Shown piece after piece: positions 1-13,165 of a stretch of 64,000 bases of DNA (its first letter is position 1; each line of letters begins with the position of its first letter). Position numbers and translations under genes: made by a program. The notes beneath the pieces are model-generated. The model saw nothing but the letters and a program-made list of their open reading frames with translations, did no database searches and was not told the DNA's origin. The stretch covers positions 250,001-314,000 of the forward strand of contig JAQFVV010000547.1 of assembly GCA_028023455.1 (NCBI GenBank). The letters are read 5' to 3'. Origin of the DNA: Epiperipatus broadwayi (lineage: Eukaryota > Onychophora > Udeonychophora > Euonychophora > Peripatidae).

Positions 1-738
1 TGTGGCCTGCCAGGCCTGATTTGCGATTTCAATAGAAAATTTCCTGGGATTATAATTATTGTTTACAAGTTCTTACTAAGATTTTAAAATTTGCGATAAA
101 CATCATAAGCAAACGTATGTAATTAATTTGCAAACCTAATTAGTATGCAGAAAAAATAGACTTTTGACAACGATTAAAATATATAAAATAAAAAGTAAAC
201 TGAAAATTATATTAAGTTTACTGGAATTATACCTATAATATATATTACATACACGTTCGAATATTTATATCAAATTATTATTTAAATAAAAAATTAGAAA
301 ATGTTTTATTTTGCAATATTATAATCGTTTCTTACGATTTCAAAATTATGTACATGATCTAATATATATATACGCATATACATACATAAGTTCTAATTTA
401 TAATACTTTTAGTGTGTGTTTATTTATATATTTGCTAGCAGAAAGTTACTTATAGTTTACTAAAAGCAGTACTATATATATATAAACATTACAATATGAA
501 ATTTGTAATATAATAAACTTTATGTTTAGTTTATTGTTCATGATAAATAATAGATTTGATTGTTTTATATTTTTAATATTAAGCAGAGCTTGTGTGCAGG
601 CCTGCTTGTGTGTGCCATTTAATAAGATATAATATGACTTCATATGATTTTCAATAATCTACTCTCAATAATTTTTGTAAATAAACATTTGAGAATAATA
701 TTCTTCAAATGTGAGTATTTTTGTTAGTATTAATTTCT
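1..738. other. AT-rich non-coding sequence
   Basis: Very AT-rich sequence with short (AT)n runs and no recognisable coding or repeat structure. The first 30 bases are richer in G and C and may be the edge of something lying outside the window. The short open frames here are of the length expected by chance. Confidence 0.5.
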
Positions 739-850
739 CAGGGATGGCGCCTTCTTTTTCAGATGCTAATCTCTCAGTGATGGCGCCTCCTTCTGCCAGC
801 GCCCGCATGCCTAGCATGCGTTGCATGCCCGCTTCCGCCGGCCCTGTTAA
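739..850 (-). repeat. GC-rich island, possible hAT-type transposon end
   Basis: About 110 bases with G+C well above 55% stand inside sequence near 20-25% G+C. The stretch contains two imperfect direct copies of a TCAGxGATGGCGCC block and clustered GCATGC palindromes. Read on the minus strand it begins AGGGCCGGCGG and continues through GGCATGC and GGCGCCATCACTGAG, a layout I associate with the termini of ZMYM-like hAT transposons. The minus strand is also open across the island and about 70 bases beyond, but I recognise no protein. The class assignment is inference; the compositional break is seen directly. Confidence 0.35.
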
Positions 851-1256
851 GAATCATCGAAATAATTATACACATCAAAGTTATAGTCAATATTAATTGC
901 TGAAGGAAATTATAGTACTCATATTGCTTTAGAAATAATATCAGAAATAATAATTTTGCCCTCCACATTGCAACTTAATGATATTCCGGATATGCACTCA
1001 AAAGAAGAACTGAAGATATTCTTGCATATAGAGAAAATTAGTAGAAATTATATGATGTATCTGAATTATTATGGTTAGTTGGATAACTGCTTATGAATCA
1101 TGGAAATCTCAGGTATAAGTATTATTGAAAGGAACAGTAAAAAATTAATTATTTTGGAAGTTAATTATAGAAAAAAAAAGAAAGTTTAAAATTAAGAAAG
1201 ATTAAGAACCCAAGTTGTATTTCATATGTAGAAAATTTACTTTGTATACATACAAA

Positions 1257-2045
1257 TAATATTTAAATACAAGTTTATTTTATATACTTGGTATTTAGAT
1301 GTAATTAGAGGAGATTTGACAATTTTCAAGCTCCCTTCGCTATCCACTCTCATATAACTGATATACATGACCACACACATGTGAAAAAGATACTTGATCT
1401 CCAATATGCATATTTCATCCTGAAATACCACACATCAGTTGATTCAGATCGTCATCTTCCACACATATATGTAAATCATTTCTTGGTTTATATTGAGACA
1501 GCAAATCTTCAAACTTTAATGGACAGGCTTCAATCTACTCCACTCTCCAACTCTAATTATATTTAAACTCCAGGTATATAAAGTATATTTGTATTTAAAT
1601 ATTACAAATTCAACCTATATCTTGCCCATCCCTCTTCTGTGTATTTAAATGGACAAAGTCTTATACATGAGAGAACAGATTGATTTAAAGTCAACATCAG
1701 CCTGATAATAATATTGACATTAACAAGAGATTTGTTTATTTTATCATCAGATTATCAATGTATGGATGGCTGAAGAGTTGGAGAATGGTGTAGATTGGAA
1801 CCTGTCTATTAAAGTTTGAAGATTTGCTATCTTAATATAAACCCAGCACTGATTATATTTATGTGTGGGAGATGATGATCTGGACCAACTGATGAGTGCT
1901 GGTTCAGCATGAAATATATATATTAATGATCTTTTTTTTTTTTTACATTGTGGTCATGCATATTGGTTGTATAAGATAGAGTGGATAGCTGAAGGGAGCT
2001 TGAAAGTCTGTGTTCAAATCCCCTCTAATGAAATACAAATAATGT
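1257..2045. repeat. Palindromic (fold-back) repeat FB1, copy 1
   Basis: Two arms of roughly 250 bases in opposite orientation (about 1302-1545 and 1780-2045) surround a unique centre. Shared blocks are GATTTGA...TTCAAGCTCCCTTC near the outer end, the ACATGACCACACACATGTG stretch, a GTTxGTxCAGATxxTCATCT block and AACTTTAATGGACAGGC. The same blocks recur in the same order at 12.7, 20.3 and 56.5 kb. The outer right end reads GTTCAAATCCCCT, close to a tRNA B box. About 45 bases left of the left arm (from 1257) are also shared with the 20.3 kb copy. No coding capacity. Confidence 0.75.
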
Positions 2046-5000
2046 AAAAATTATAAAACTTTATTTAAAAATAATAACAATGGTAGTTATTAATTGACTT
2101 TATTGAACTTTATTAATGATTTCAGTAGTCAGAAACGGATCAGTTGTAGAAATACCAAATTATGTAATACACATATGTAAGAATGTTGTTGATGTAAAGA
2201 GATGCTATGGATCCAGAAGAACTGAAATAAACTTCATCCTGCAGTGGATCCATATTGATTGAAAGTGATGATGATTTAGCTTTTTCAAAATGCTTATAAC
2301 ATTGGATGTATTGTATTAAATGATATTTTGTGTTACTTTTACATTAAGTATTTTTATTTATTACATTTTAAACTTCTCATTCAAGATTTTTCTAATACGA
2401 ACTTTATATAATTATATTACTTACTTGCTGTTTCTGAATAAATAAATAAAATTATTGCACTCTCGTCATTTTGAAGTGTTCAAATATCCTTTAAAATATT
2501 GTAAAGTAATAATTAGCAAAAGGTTATCCATTCATCTAAATTAATGTATTAATTAGTGTTACAAATATTTTTTTAAAAATTAAAAATATAACTGAAAGTT
2601 TTTTCTTATTCACCAGAAAAAAACATTTTGTAAATGGAAGGATTTTTTTGGCATGTTAGTTAGTTATCTTTCCTGTTGTGATCCCATTTCAAGTCTGGCT
2701 AGATGAAATGGGAATTTTTATTTGGGTCACTAATGATCATTGTTTTTAGCTGAGATTCATTGGACTTTTATTATGAATACTTTGATTCCTTTTATTCATC
2801 CTATAGTGCAGGAAATACATATTGTGACAATGTTAATAGAACTAGCCATTATAACATGCTTAACTGATATGTTTTTCTTCCTACTCTCAGATCTTATGTT
2901 GCTATAATTATACTATGTGCAGGAATATTTTCTGACTATGAATGCATTCACTTATTTTTATTAGCAAAGAATCTCTGCTATGAAGCCAGACATCACCTGG
3001 TACATCACTAAATGATTGAAGACTGATTTCCTATGATCTAGATTATTAATTCTGCATTAAATTATACTCTAAATAATGAATATTTTTTTTAATAAAGCTA
3101 CTAATGATGATTCAATTCAGTTAGACAAAGAAAAATAATTATAACAAGTCATAAAATTAAAGAAAGTGGTGAAAGATTTTTCATGATTGGAATCATTGAA
3201 TTAATAGGCGAAGAGTTTATTTTCTGAACAAATTATTAGTCTACAGTGTAAATTCTAAGCAAACATCAGAAATACTAACTGTGGAAATGAAGTAAAGAAT
3301 AAGAAGCATTCAAAATCATTTTAATAATATATCAATAATTTAGTTTTTGTTGTTATCAATGGTAAGGGAATAAAATGTTTCAACAAAAGAAATCAATCAC
3401 AGTTTTTTTTAAAATCTAATTTTAAAATATTTACATATTAACTATGACTAAAATTTCTAATAATATCTTTTCAATAATTGTACTGTAATAGTGTTTCTGC
3501 TCATGTTGTATTTAAGACTATATCTCTTTTATAATGTTCAAATTATGCATTTATCTGTAATTTTCATAGTAATTTTATTCAGCCATTACTTCTAGGAACC
3601 TCTATATTTGAAAATGATATCACTCAGAGGTGAAAACAACTTAATCAGAATCTTAACAGATAGATACAACAAAGTACATGTGGTCATATTTACCAGTTTG
3701 TTTGCCATATCTTTAATAGATATTTTTTATCTTCAAATACCTATGCTGCTATCATTATTATAATTGCAGTAACCGATTCTAGCAGGTCATGCATTTAGTT
3801 ATCTTTACTAACAATAAATTTGAAAATCTCAACACATCTTGCAGAAAACAATCTTCTTTCAGTAACATATCTCCTCTCAAATCACTATTGCTTTATGTCT
3901 CATTTAATAGAAAACATTTTCTTCATTCTTAGTCCTGTCTACATGCATTCTGAATATTATATGCAAAGATGTTCTATATCAAAATTTGTAGATTTGATCT
4001 TGCATAATTGACTTCATATCTCATCAGTATTGCAATTAGATTCAAACATGAACTAACTAGAATTTTTGAAGCTGAAGCAGTGTTTTTGTTTCAACTAAAA
4101 AATTAAAAATTTTCCACAAATACTTAATTTGTATTAATAATTATTTATACCAAATATTGAATTCTTTATTCTACTAGAATTCCCTCAGCATAAGTGATGC
4201 TGAAATAGTTTCAATGCATTAGTGAATGCCAATGTATTTCAATGTTTCAAAAAAAAATATGCAGGAAAGCCAGATATAATAATAAAAACATTATTATTAA
4301 AAAAATGTAAATTATATATTTCAATAGAGCATATACTAAAAATTATATTAATAATTTTTTATTTCTGAAAGTATCTATTAGTTTGTTGAATCCATAAATC
4401 AGTTATTGTTTTAGTTTTATGTGTATTTTAAAATCATCATTATGTTCACCATGAGTTTACAGACCTTAAGTAAATGCATGCAATCTCAGGGTTATTAGTG
4501 AAAAATCTGTAGTCAGATTTTAACTTCATCAAATATGCTTATTTTTCAATTATCTTCAATCATTTTTTCTAAACATTACATTCTCATTCTACCTATTGGA
4601 TTGAAAAATATGACTAAAGTGTATGATATTCTTAGTATCTTTTTTACTATCTATGTTAAACCATTGAGAGAATCCTTGCAGCAAGAATAGGTACACTTGG
4701 TGCTATAATGCAGATATCTTATATAGGCAATCTCTTAATTTTCTGAGATTTAGTCAATTTTCTTGCAGTAATTAATATTTTACAATGGATAACCCTTACT
4801 AACTTACCAATACTATCTGCTAAATGTATTCTGTGTTAACATGCAACAGCAATGAAAACACTGTCTAAATATTTTTTTAATATGTTTTAACAAATAAATA
4901 TTAAAAAGTACATGTTGCATACTACATCCTTGCCTAACTTATCTTTATATTTGTATACTCATATACTTATTAATCTTCTCTGCAAATGTTTATAAATCTA

Positions 5001-7349
5001 TATTTATAAAATCATTTGAATAGTTTAAATATATTTGATATAAGTTACATTTGTGGAATTTGAAATAGCATTAATGGAGCAAATAATTGATCTTAATGTC
5101 TACTGATCACAACCATTAGAGGATTTCACCCATAACACAATGACTTTTATGTATAATAAAAATGGTGTGAATCATAAACTGGGCATTTATCTTTAATAAC
5201 AATATACATATATTTTCAAAAAAAAGATGAAGAATGCTTTGAATACTAGTGTCAAATTCATAACATTAGAAATAATATTATTACTATAGCTATTACTAGT
5301 AAATAGGCTTTAAACTTTACATTTCCAAAATTACTTGTATGTAACATATGGTTAAAATAAAGCAATAAACTGTAATACTAAGACAAACTCTTAATGCCAG
5401 AATGCAAATGCACTTTAGTTCAGAATACATAATTAGTAACTTGTTAACTTTGTAAATAATTCTTTACTCAGACATAAAATATATATGGTACTAAATAAAT
5501 ATTTTCAGTTGTAATTAATTTGACAATCATTGCATAATTTCATAATTATAAATTTTATATAAAAATATAATTATTGTAGAAAAATATTATATCAAATAAA
5601 TAACATTAATAAAAATGATAAAAAAATTTGCACATCCATTTCTCTGTCTTCCTATCTCTGTTTATCCATCTTATATAATTATTTACTTATATATTTTTCT
5701 TTTTCACTATTTGTCTATTAACTTATTCATCTATTGATCTATATAGAAATGTAAAAAGTACTTAATACCAAAAGTTACATTTTTTTTTTTAAAAAAAGCT
5801 TTCAAATCAAAAATTTATATAAAACAAATTAAAGTCTTTTAAAAAAGTATTTACGTATGAATGTGGTAGGAATTATCAATGGCATTCAAATAACAAATTA
5901 TATAAAATGGCCTAAATTGATTTTTGTTAATTGAGATTATTAAGAAATAATGTGTTTTATCTTCTATTCAAAAATTAATCAGCTGTGTGATGCATAAGTA
6001 ATGTTAATTACTGAGAGATCAAATGGTTAAGTTTAATCACTGAAATTGCAATATTTTTTTTTGCTAGGAATTGACCAGGAACTTTTTAACCTTCAAATCT
6101 TTCTCTCAAGAATATTCTAAACTGGGCAGATTATTATAAATTAAGTGCAGTATATTTCAGCAATTTTTTTTAAAAAAATATTATCACAAAAAAGCTTGTA
6201 GTAAGAACTGATAATTTTAAGTCTTAAGAGTATTATAATTGGGTAAATAAACTTGAACGTTTTTTTAAGCTATGCAAGTAGTGAAAAATTGATGAATTAG
6301 CAGAAAATAATGTGAATTATATTCTTTTCAGTTAATTCATCCAAGATTATTTATTATTTATGTTGTTATTATTTTAGTATTTGTGCAAAACATATGACAA
6401 TGCTGTTTTTTTCTTCTGATTATAATAAATGTCTGTTTTTGTGTGGATATAAAGAGATATACAGTATAATTTAATGAGTTTTAGGAAAACTTATCTTTTA
6501 CTTTTCTATTTAATAGTTATCTTACTTTTAGATAAATAGAATAAAAAGTAACTTTGATTTGATCTTTTTTTCTCTTTTGTTGCACTCATTTATTTATCCA
6601 TGCTAGAAACTTATAAATTTTATTTAAAAGGTTTTTATAATTTTATTTATTTGTTTTTCTAATTGGATTACACTTTACATATACTATATATACATATATC
6701 AATTAGATTTCTATTCTCGAACTGGCGAGAAAAAGAAAGAAAACATAATAATAAAATTATTAATAATAAAATATAAATTCAATTATCAGAAATTTTAATT
6801 GGATACTAATCAACGTAATTAATTGTTCTTTTAAAGATGTTTATGAAGTTGTGAAAAACGTCATAAAAATCACAAAATATAATGTTAAATTAAATATCCA
6901 GTAATTATAAAAATGGTAACGAAAATAAATAATCAAACATTGAAATAAATGAATTTCATCATAAATTTATTAAATCTGTACACAATTCTAAAAGTTACTC
7001 ATAATAGCAACTATTTGTTTATTCAATTAAAAAGATTTAGGTTCAAGTGAAATATATTGAAATCATTTTAATAAAATATTTTTCTAGATCTCTTTTTTTT
7101 TTATGCCTTACATCAAATTGTGATCAAAATGTTTATACAATGAAAATTAATGGACACCCAAAATCATTTTGATTAAATATGGAGACAGAGTTCTGATTGC
7201 AAACAGATAATTTTGAGCTTGAAACAAACCTTTAAAAATGCACATTTTAGAATTTTTGAAAATCTTATTTAAAATACTCTACTGACAAAGCTGTATATGT
7301 AATGGAAATATATATATAAAGTAAAAATCAATATATCTTAAAAATATAT
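2046..7349. other. AT-rich sequence with no recognised feature
   Basis: Over 5 kb of AT-rich sequence with homopolymer runs and small microsatellites. The longest open frame is 63 codons (3820-4011) and resembles nothing I know. I saw no splice-flanked coding stretch, repeat arm or RNA gene. It is probably part of the giant last intron of MLH1. Confidence 0.5.
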
Positions 7350-8040
7350 AACCAAAATTACCCCAAATTTATAACTCAACCAGACTAGCCTAAAATATAA
7401 ACTCTAAAACACAACCAATGGTTTCACTGCTACAAGCAGACTTTTCAAATGTAAAGAACTACAAAATAACATATTTAAACTAAACATTAACCACAGTTCC
7501 ATTTACATCCTATACACCCTTAACATTAAAAGAACTTTTAATAAATTAATTGCTTCAGAACCATAATTTTTTATTAATAAAGATTCTTTAATTTTTTTAT
7601 TTTATTTCTCTCAAAGAAAATAATCTTAGCCTCATCAAAATTAATAATGTGGCCTGTATCTTTTTCATGGATATATAAAGTAGAACTAAAATATTTATTT
7701 TTAATCCTATTTTTATGTACCTGTATTTTTTCATTTAAGCTCAAACTTCTCTGACCTACATTACCTTCTTACAAAAATAAGGAATAATATACATGACCCC
7801 AGGAATAGCCTTTTTTTATCAAAAATTACCTTAGTATTATTTAATAAATTATTCAAAGATTACTTTGAATAATTTATTAAATAATACAAAGATAATTTTT
7901 GACAGAAAAACTATTCCTGGAGTAGTTTATGTTATCCTTGTTATGCTTGTAGCAGTGAAACCATTGATTGTGTTTTAGAGTTTATATTTTTGGATAGTCT
8001 GATTGAATTGTGGATTTGAGGTAATTTTGATTATTTTATT
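7350..8040. mobile_element. PLE-1: head-to-head pair of decayed Penelope-like element 3' ends
   Basis: An inverted repeat is centred near 7858-7860. The left arm, read on the minus strand, contains a GIY-YIG-like fragment and a 3' UTR; the right arm, read on the plus strand, carries the start of that fragment and the same 3' UTR but lacks about 340 bases present in the left (7438-7779). The matching 3' UTR blocks are 7355-7437 and 7943-8030, with TAGCAGTGAAACCAT shared. Both copies are 5' truncated and joined 5' to 5'. A 90 bp (AT)n tract follows the right 3' end. Confidence 0.75.
7573..7800 (-). pseudogene. GIY-YIG endonuclease fragment of a Penelope-like element
   Basis: Read on the minus strand, about 55 codons are open from near 7755 to 7573, containing LNEKIQVHKNRIKNKYFSS and then TGHIINFDEAKIIFFERN. 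This fits the second half of the GIY-YIG endonuclease domain found at the C terminus of Penelope-like retroelements: an R/K-I-x-x-H-K helix, then H-x(n)-GH-x-I-x-F-x-x-x-x-I. The first half (VMYIIPYFCKK ... NVGQRSLS) is recognisable but broken by a small deletion and frame change. In PLEs this enzyme nicks the target DNA for reverse transcription. No reverse transcriptase domain is left here. Family assignment is by motif recognition. Confidence 0.7.
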
Positions 8041-8066
8041 GACTAGATTAGCTTTAGGCTTTTAAT

Positions 8067-8068
<2 letters not shown>

Positions 8069-8158
<90 letters not shown>
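8069..8158. repeat. (AT)n microsatellite, about 90 bp
   Basis: An uninterrupted AT dinucleotide tract directly follows the 3' end of the right PLE-1 copy. Confidence 0.97.
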
Positions 8159-8161
<3 letters not shown>

Positions 8162-8786
8162 GGACAGTTGCCTTGCCATTTCATCTATAGGACCAACCCT
8201 CATGTTAACCCCAGTCATATATAAAATATCTATTGATTATTGCTAATTCCCATGAAGAAATATAAATATTTTGATAAATTAATTTATACTTTCAAATTTG
8301 AAAATAATAAGTGCAATTAAATGAAGATTTATACAATAATGAAAATTAATTGAGCAAGCTTAGAAAAGAGAGGAACTGTTTGCCCAAGATTTGCAAAATA
8401 TATTTCTTTTTAAATCAGAATTTATTTTTTTGGCATGATAAAATAAATCATCATATAAATAAATGAAATTGGTTAAAATAAGATCAGATGTTCCAATAGT
8501 TGGTATATCAAAGTTAAATGGCAAAATAATTGTGGAAAGTAAAATGACTGTAAAAAAATCATAAACAAAATTTAAACACTATTCTATTCTGTCTAATGAA
8601 GTTATTTATAAAGTTGAAAATTAAAAACTGGTTTAAAATTAATGTATTTGATGCATATATATTGTTGAAATTGATTTTAATGAGAGTTAATGTATTAGAA
8701 GGATTTTTTTCAATTTTTTTTTTTTTTTAGTGTTATTTGATATTTTTTTAAAAAATTGAAAAATACATAAATCTATATATTGTAAT

Positions 8787-9286
8787 NNNNNNNNNNNNNN
8801 NNNNNNNNNNNNNNNNNNNNNNNNNNNNNNNNNNNNNNNNNNNNNNNNNNNNNNNNNNNNNNNNNNNNNNNNNNNNNNNNNNNNNNNNNNNNNNNNNNNN
8901 NNNNNNNNNNNNNNNNNNNNNNNNNNNNNNNNNNNNNNNNNNNNNNNNNNNNNNNNNNNNNNNNNNNNNNNNNNNNNNNNNNNNNNNNNNNNNNNNNNNN
9001 NNNNNNNNNNNNNNNNNNNNNNNNNNNNNNNNNNNNNNNNNNNNNNNNNNNNNNNNNNNNNNNNNNNNNNNNNNNNNNNNNNNNNNNNNNNNNNNNNNNN
9101 NNNNNNNNNNNNNNNNNNNNNNNNNNNNNNNNNNNNNNNNNNNNNNNNNNNNNNNNNNNNNNNNNNNNNNNNNNNNNNNNNNNNNNNNNNNNNNNNNNNN
9201 NNNNNNNNNNNNNNNNNNNNNNNNNNNNNNNNNNNNNNNNNNNNNNNNNNNNNNNNNNNNNNNNNNNNNNNNNNNNNNNNNNNNNN
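8787..9286. other. Assembly gap of 500 N
   Basis: Exactly 500 N, a conventional placeholder for a gap of unknown size. True sequence of any length, including an exon or the left end of repeat R3 copy A, may be missing here. Confidence 0.97.
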
Positions 9287-9292
9287 TTGATT

Positions 9293-11180
9293 GATTGATT
9301 GTAATAATTTAGATAATGCACAGATATTGTACACAGTAGTATAGAGCTTAAATGCTTTTAAACAATTAATATTTGATAATATTTGGAATAATATTAACAT
9401 TAGTTGTTTTTGATCTGATTCCAATTGACTGCATGGACTCCTAATCACTCGCATGTTATATTATTACCATTCTAAGATTAGATGACCCTGCAAAATGAGG
9501 ATAATACAGTATTTTAAAACAAGATAAATAACTTATGGATGCTTGATTAGTTAACTAATTGACTGCTGTGATCAACATCAGGCTATGCTATTAGTAAGAA
9601 ATTACAATAGTAAAATAATTGTAACATACAAGGAATAACATCTGTATGACAATGGTTTATGAACAAGAACAAATACATGTGTAAAGTATACACAAACAAT
9701 AGGAATTAATTTTTACTAAGTACTACTACTTGGGCATATGAGTGACTGACAATCACAAACGTATCACAACAAGACATGTATGAAGATAAAGCAGATAATC
9801 TATGGTAGGAAATTTTTCTCTCCTGCACTAAACAGATAATGTAAGAGGCCAGCAATCCACAAATGGTTTTACAATCATTTATCACTAATATGTTACATAA
9901 GAATGAGTTACATATATAACTAGCATAACCTGCATTGACTATTGACAGCCATCATTTTTATCAATTATATTTCCTTAAAACAAAAGGTAGTTTGCTCAGA
10001 CTGAAATCTATTCATATGAATAAATACAATCTTAGTGTAGTCTGTCTATGCAGCATGATTGAACTCCATTTTTAATTTATTAATTTTTAGATTTAGCATA
10101 TTGTTTATATTTAAATAAAGTGGAATTGACTAGTTTAATTCACATACAAATCATTACTAGCATGGTCAGAGATTACTGAATTATACTTAGATAAACTTAC
10201 TATTTTAAATGGTCTTCATTTAAATTCTGGCATTTATAAAGAAAACAGCATGGCAATCTTTTGCCATCTATGCTCATAAACAGATTAAATAATAATTAAC
10301 TAGAGATTTGTATAAAGTTCATACCTATTATTTCAGTGTAAAAAGTTTGTGTTCAGTCTTTTAGATATTTGTTATATTATTTTATTTTTTGAACCATAGC
10401 CATGGTGGATGAAGGTTTAAATCATCATTCCAATTTAATTAGGGTATTTTGGCAATATTTATTTTTGATTTGATGGCTGATTTCTTTGGACATCAGATTT
10501 TACGCATATACGGTTAAGACATTTGTTTGTTTCTCCATTTGTTGATGGCTTTTACTTCTGGACTTGGCAATGGATTTTCAGCTTGCCCTCTTAGACTTGA
10601 CAGAGTGAAGCAGGTGATGTCTTCTCTACTCCTGCATAGTTTTAAATTACATGAATAAATATAATCACAGAATAACAGTAGAAAAATAATCTTGAATTTA
10701 ATTATAAGCATTATTTATAGTCTCTAGAGTTAGATTATCAATAAACTTCAGATCTATCATTCATCTTTTAGATCCTTCAATCAATTAAAACTCTGCTGAG
10801 ATCTGTGGCTTATTTGCCCAATACCTTATTTGCAGATGTTTTTATTTCTGACATGGGCTTACAAAACAATAGCTTGTTTTTAAACTTTTATGCCAGATAC
10901 TTATCTTCTTAAGAAGTTAATTGGTCGATTGTTTAAAATCATTTTAATTAGTTTTTACGGATGTCATTTTAACTTCTAATTTTTAACAACAAAAGTACCT
11001 TTTTGTTTTTAACATACTTTTAAACTAAATTTATATATATACAACAAACCACACACAAACTTCTTTATAAATTAATATTTATATTGAAATTAATATAATG
11101 AAATTAGTGGGCTGTTTTTAAATTAGAAGTCTGTGTTTGTTTGTTGTTCCTTAATTTACTAAATTTATACTTTTACAATT
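9293..11180. repeat. Unidentified long repeat R3, copy A
   Basis: Nearly 1.9 kb aligns by eye, in the same order and orientation, with 27600-29580 (copy C), and its right-hand part also with 24290-25450 (copy B). Shared landmarks include CCAATTxACTGCATxxAC, CAAATACATGTG, GACATGTATGAA, GACAGCCAT, GACAGAGTGAA..TCTCTACTC.TGCAT and a TTTTAACxx stretch at the right. It is the most diverged copy. Its left end runs into the assembly gap. On the minus strand an open frame at 10514-10711 aligns with the corresponding frame of copy C (CRSREDITCFTL against CKSKEAIICFTL). I cannot assign it to a transposon class. Confidence 0.7.
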
Positions 11181-12713
11181 TTTTTTTTTAAATTAATGAT
11201 CATCAGCTTCTGCTTAAGATGGCATGAAAACTACACATAGCCTATGCACACATTATCTCATTTGATTTATTGTTCCTTTTAGAAAATGTAACTTTCATTT
11301 TCCACAATAAAAAATAATGAAAATGTTATTTCCAAGTAGCACATTTCTTGTTCTAATGGTTTAATGTTTACTGAGAAATTTATAATGGAAAATAATGGAT
11401 TATTAAACAGATTCGAGCTGTGACAGTGATTTTTTCATCTGAGACTGTGAGTCTAAGTTTTCTTGTATCTTTCTGCTAGTGATTTCTCAGAAGTAGTAAT
11501 AGTTATGGTTCACCAAAAAAAAAAAAAAAAAGATTAACAAGCCATCTTTGTCTATATCTACAGTGATTGTCTTTATCAAACAGTCTTTTTTTCTTATCAG
11601 ATCAGAAGTTTTAACTATTGAACATTATTTGAGGCTTATGTTTTCAATCACTAGTGCTTATTTACATTTTTCAATTAATATTTTATAGAAAAATATGTGA
11701 CAAAAATCATTTGTGATATTAACAAGTACTTGAAAAATTACAGTCTGTTAAATTTATGCCATGGATTAGCTCATTTTTCTTACAGTAATGTGTATTCTTT
11801 ATAAATCATCGCTTTCTATTTAGACAAGAGGATATCTTAAGTTTTGATCAAAACAAATACATCTTTATTTTTCAGAAGTTATGATTCTTTTCATATATTT
11901 TCTTCTCTCCTTTTTAACAATAATAAAAAAGTGCCAAATAATAAAAGTAAAAATTGCATTATAGTTTAGATCAGTTATATGTGTATATGACTTCCACAAT
12001 GTAAATTTTATATTTCCATATCAGATGCTTAAAGAAATGATAACTGAAACTATAAAAAAATTTATTGATCAGAATAACATGAAATAATATAATTACTCAA
12101 AAGCAGTAATGTGAGAAACAAATATTCTTAGCTTCATTAAAATAATTATGTATCCAAAGCTGGGCTAGATATACTTTTAGAAGTGTTATAGCTCAATTTA
12201 CCTTCAATTAATGGGCTTGTCCAGATTCAATCTTGTCTTGATCAGATTCAGCATTATTAGTATAAGCTAATGGATACATGAATAGATAAAATATAGTCAT
12301 TGATAGAAACAGTCCAATAGATGATAATGCTCAGGACTCTGATTGTTTCCATTAAGGAAGGATGATCTGGCTATAAATAGGCAGCTCATTTAGAGATAAG
12401 AGTAGACAACATCCAAATAACTGTCAGAGCTGAATGATAGTATGCATATTATCCATAATATTGTTAAAACAGTGAGAAATTTACATTGAACTGGAATTTT
12501 CTAGAATGTAAACCTGATATGGTGCAAGTTGTCAAAGTATAGCTGGAAATGTCACTGTACCTACACACAAGACAAATGGTCATGATGTAGCTGGAAGTGT
12601 TCGATAAACCTAGAATGGCACCCTGAAGTTCATTTCCTCAATAGTTGCATGACAACTGTACACTATGTCTATCTAATGTGTAAGACATACAATATAGCAG
12701 ATGTTTTATATAA
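11181..12713. other. AT-rich sequence with no recognised feature
   Basis: No open frame beyond chance length, no repeat arms and no splice-flanked coding segment seen. Confidence 0.45.
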
Positions 12714-12715
12714 AA

Positions 12716-12927
12716 TTATATTTGAAAACCAGGCACTCTTCACAAACCTGGAGCTTAATTGTAAGTATAGGGGATTTGAACTCATATTTTCAAGCACTCT
12801 TCAACTATCCACACTATCTCATACAACTGATACACATGACCACACATGTAGAAAAGATAAATAATCACCAATGTACATATTTCATGCTAAACCAGCACTC
12901 ATCAGTTGGTCCAGATTATCATCTCCA

Positions 12928-12962
<35 letters not shown>

Positions 12963-13165
12963 AACTGAGCACTGATTATATATATGTGTGGGAAATGATA
13001 ATCTGGACTAACTAATGAGTGCTGGTTTAGCACAAAATACTTATATTGGTGATTATCTTTTCTACATGTGTGTGGTCATGTGTATCAGCTGTATGAGATA
13101 GTGTGGTTAGTTGAAGAATGCTTGAAAGTCTGAGTTCAAATCCCCTATACTTATAAAATTATATT
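12716..13165. repeat. Palindromic repeat FB1, copy 2 (compact form)
   Basis: A clear long inverted repeat of about 390 bases: TAAGTATAGGGGATTTGAAC at 12762 onward is mirrored by GTTCAAATCCCCTATACTTA near 13135-13154. The arms run through the ACATGACCACACATGTAG block and the CAGCACTCATCAGTTGGTC block to a centre of (CA)n(TA)n at 12930-12962. The AATGGACAGGC module present in copies 1 and 3 is absent. The outer arm end, GTTCAAATCCCC, matches a tRNA B box, so a tRNA-related origin is possible but not shown. Open frames on either strand here are a by-product of the repeat. Confidence 0.85.

Noticed and set aside
8687-9454. 255-codon minus-strand frame across the N gap
   Set aside because: Almost entirely undefined residues; the frame is an artefact of the gap.
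12701-13015. 104-codon plus-strand frame
   Set aside because: Lies across a palindromic repeat and its CA/TA centre; no protein sense shared with other copies of the repeat.
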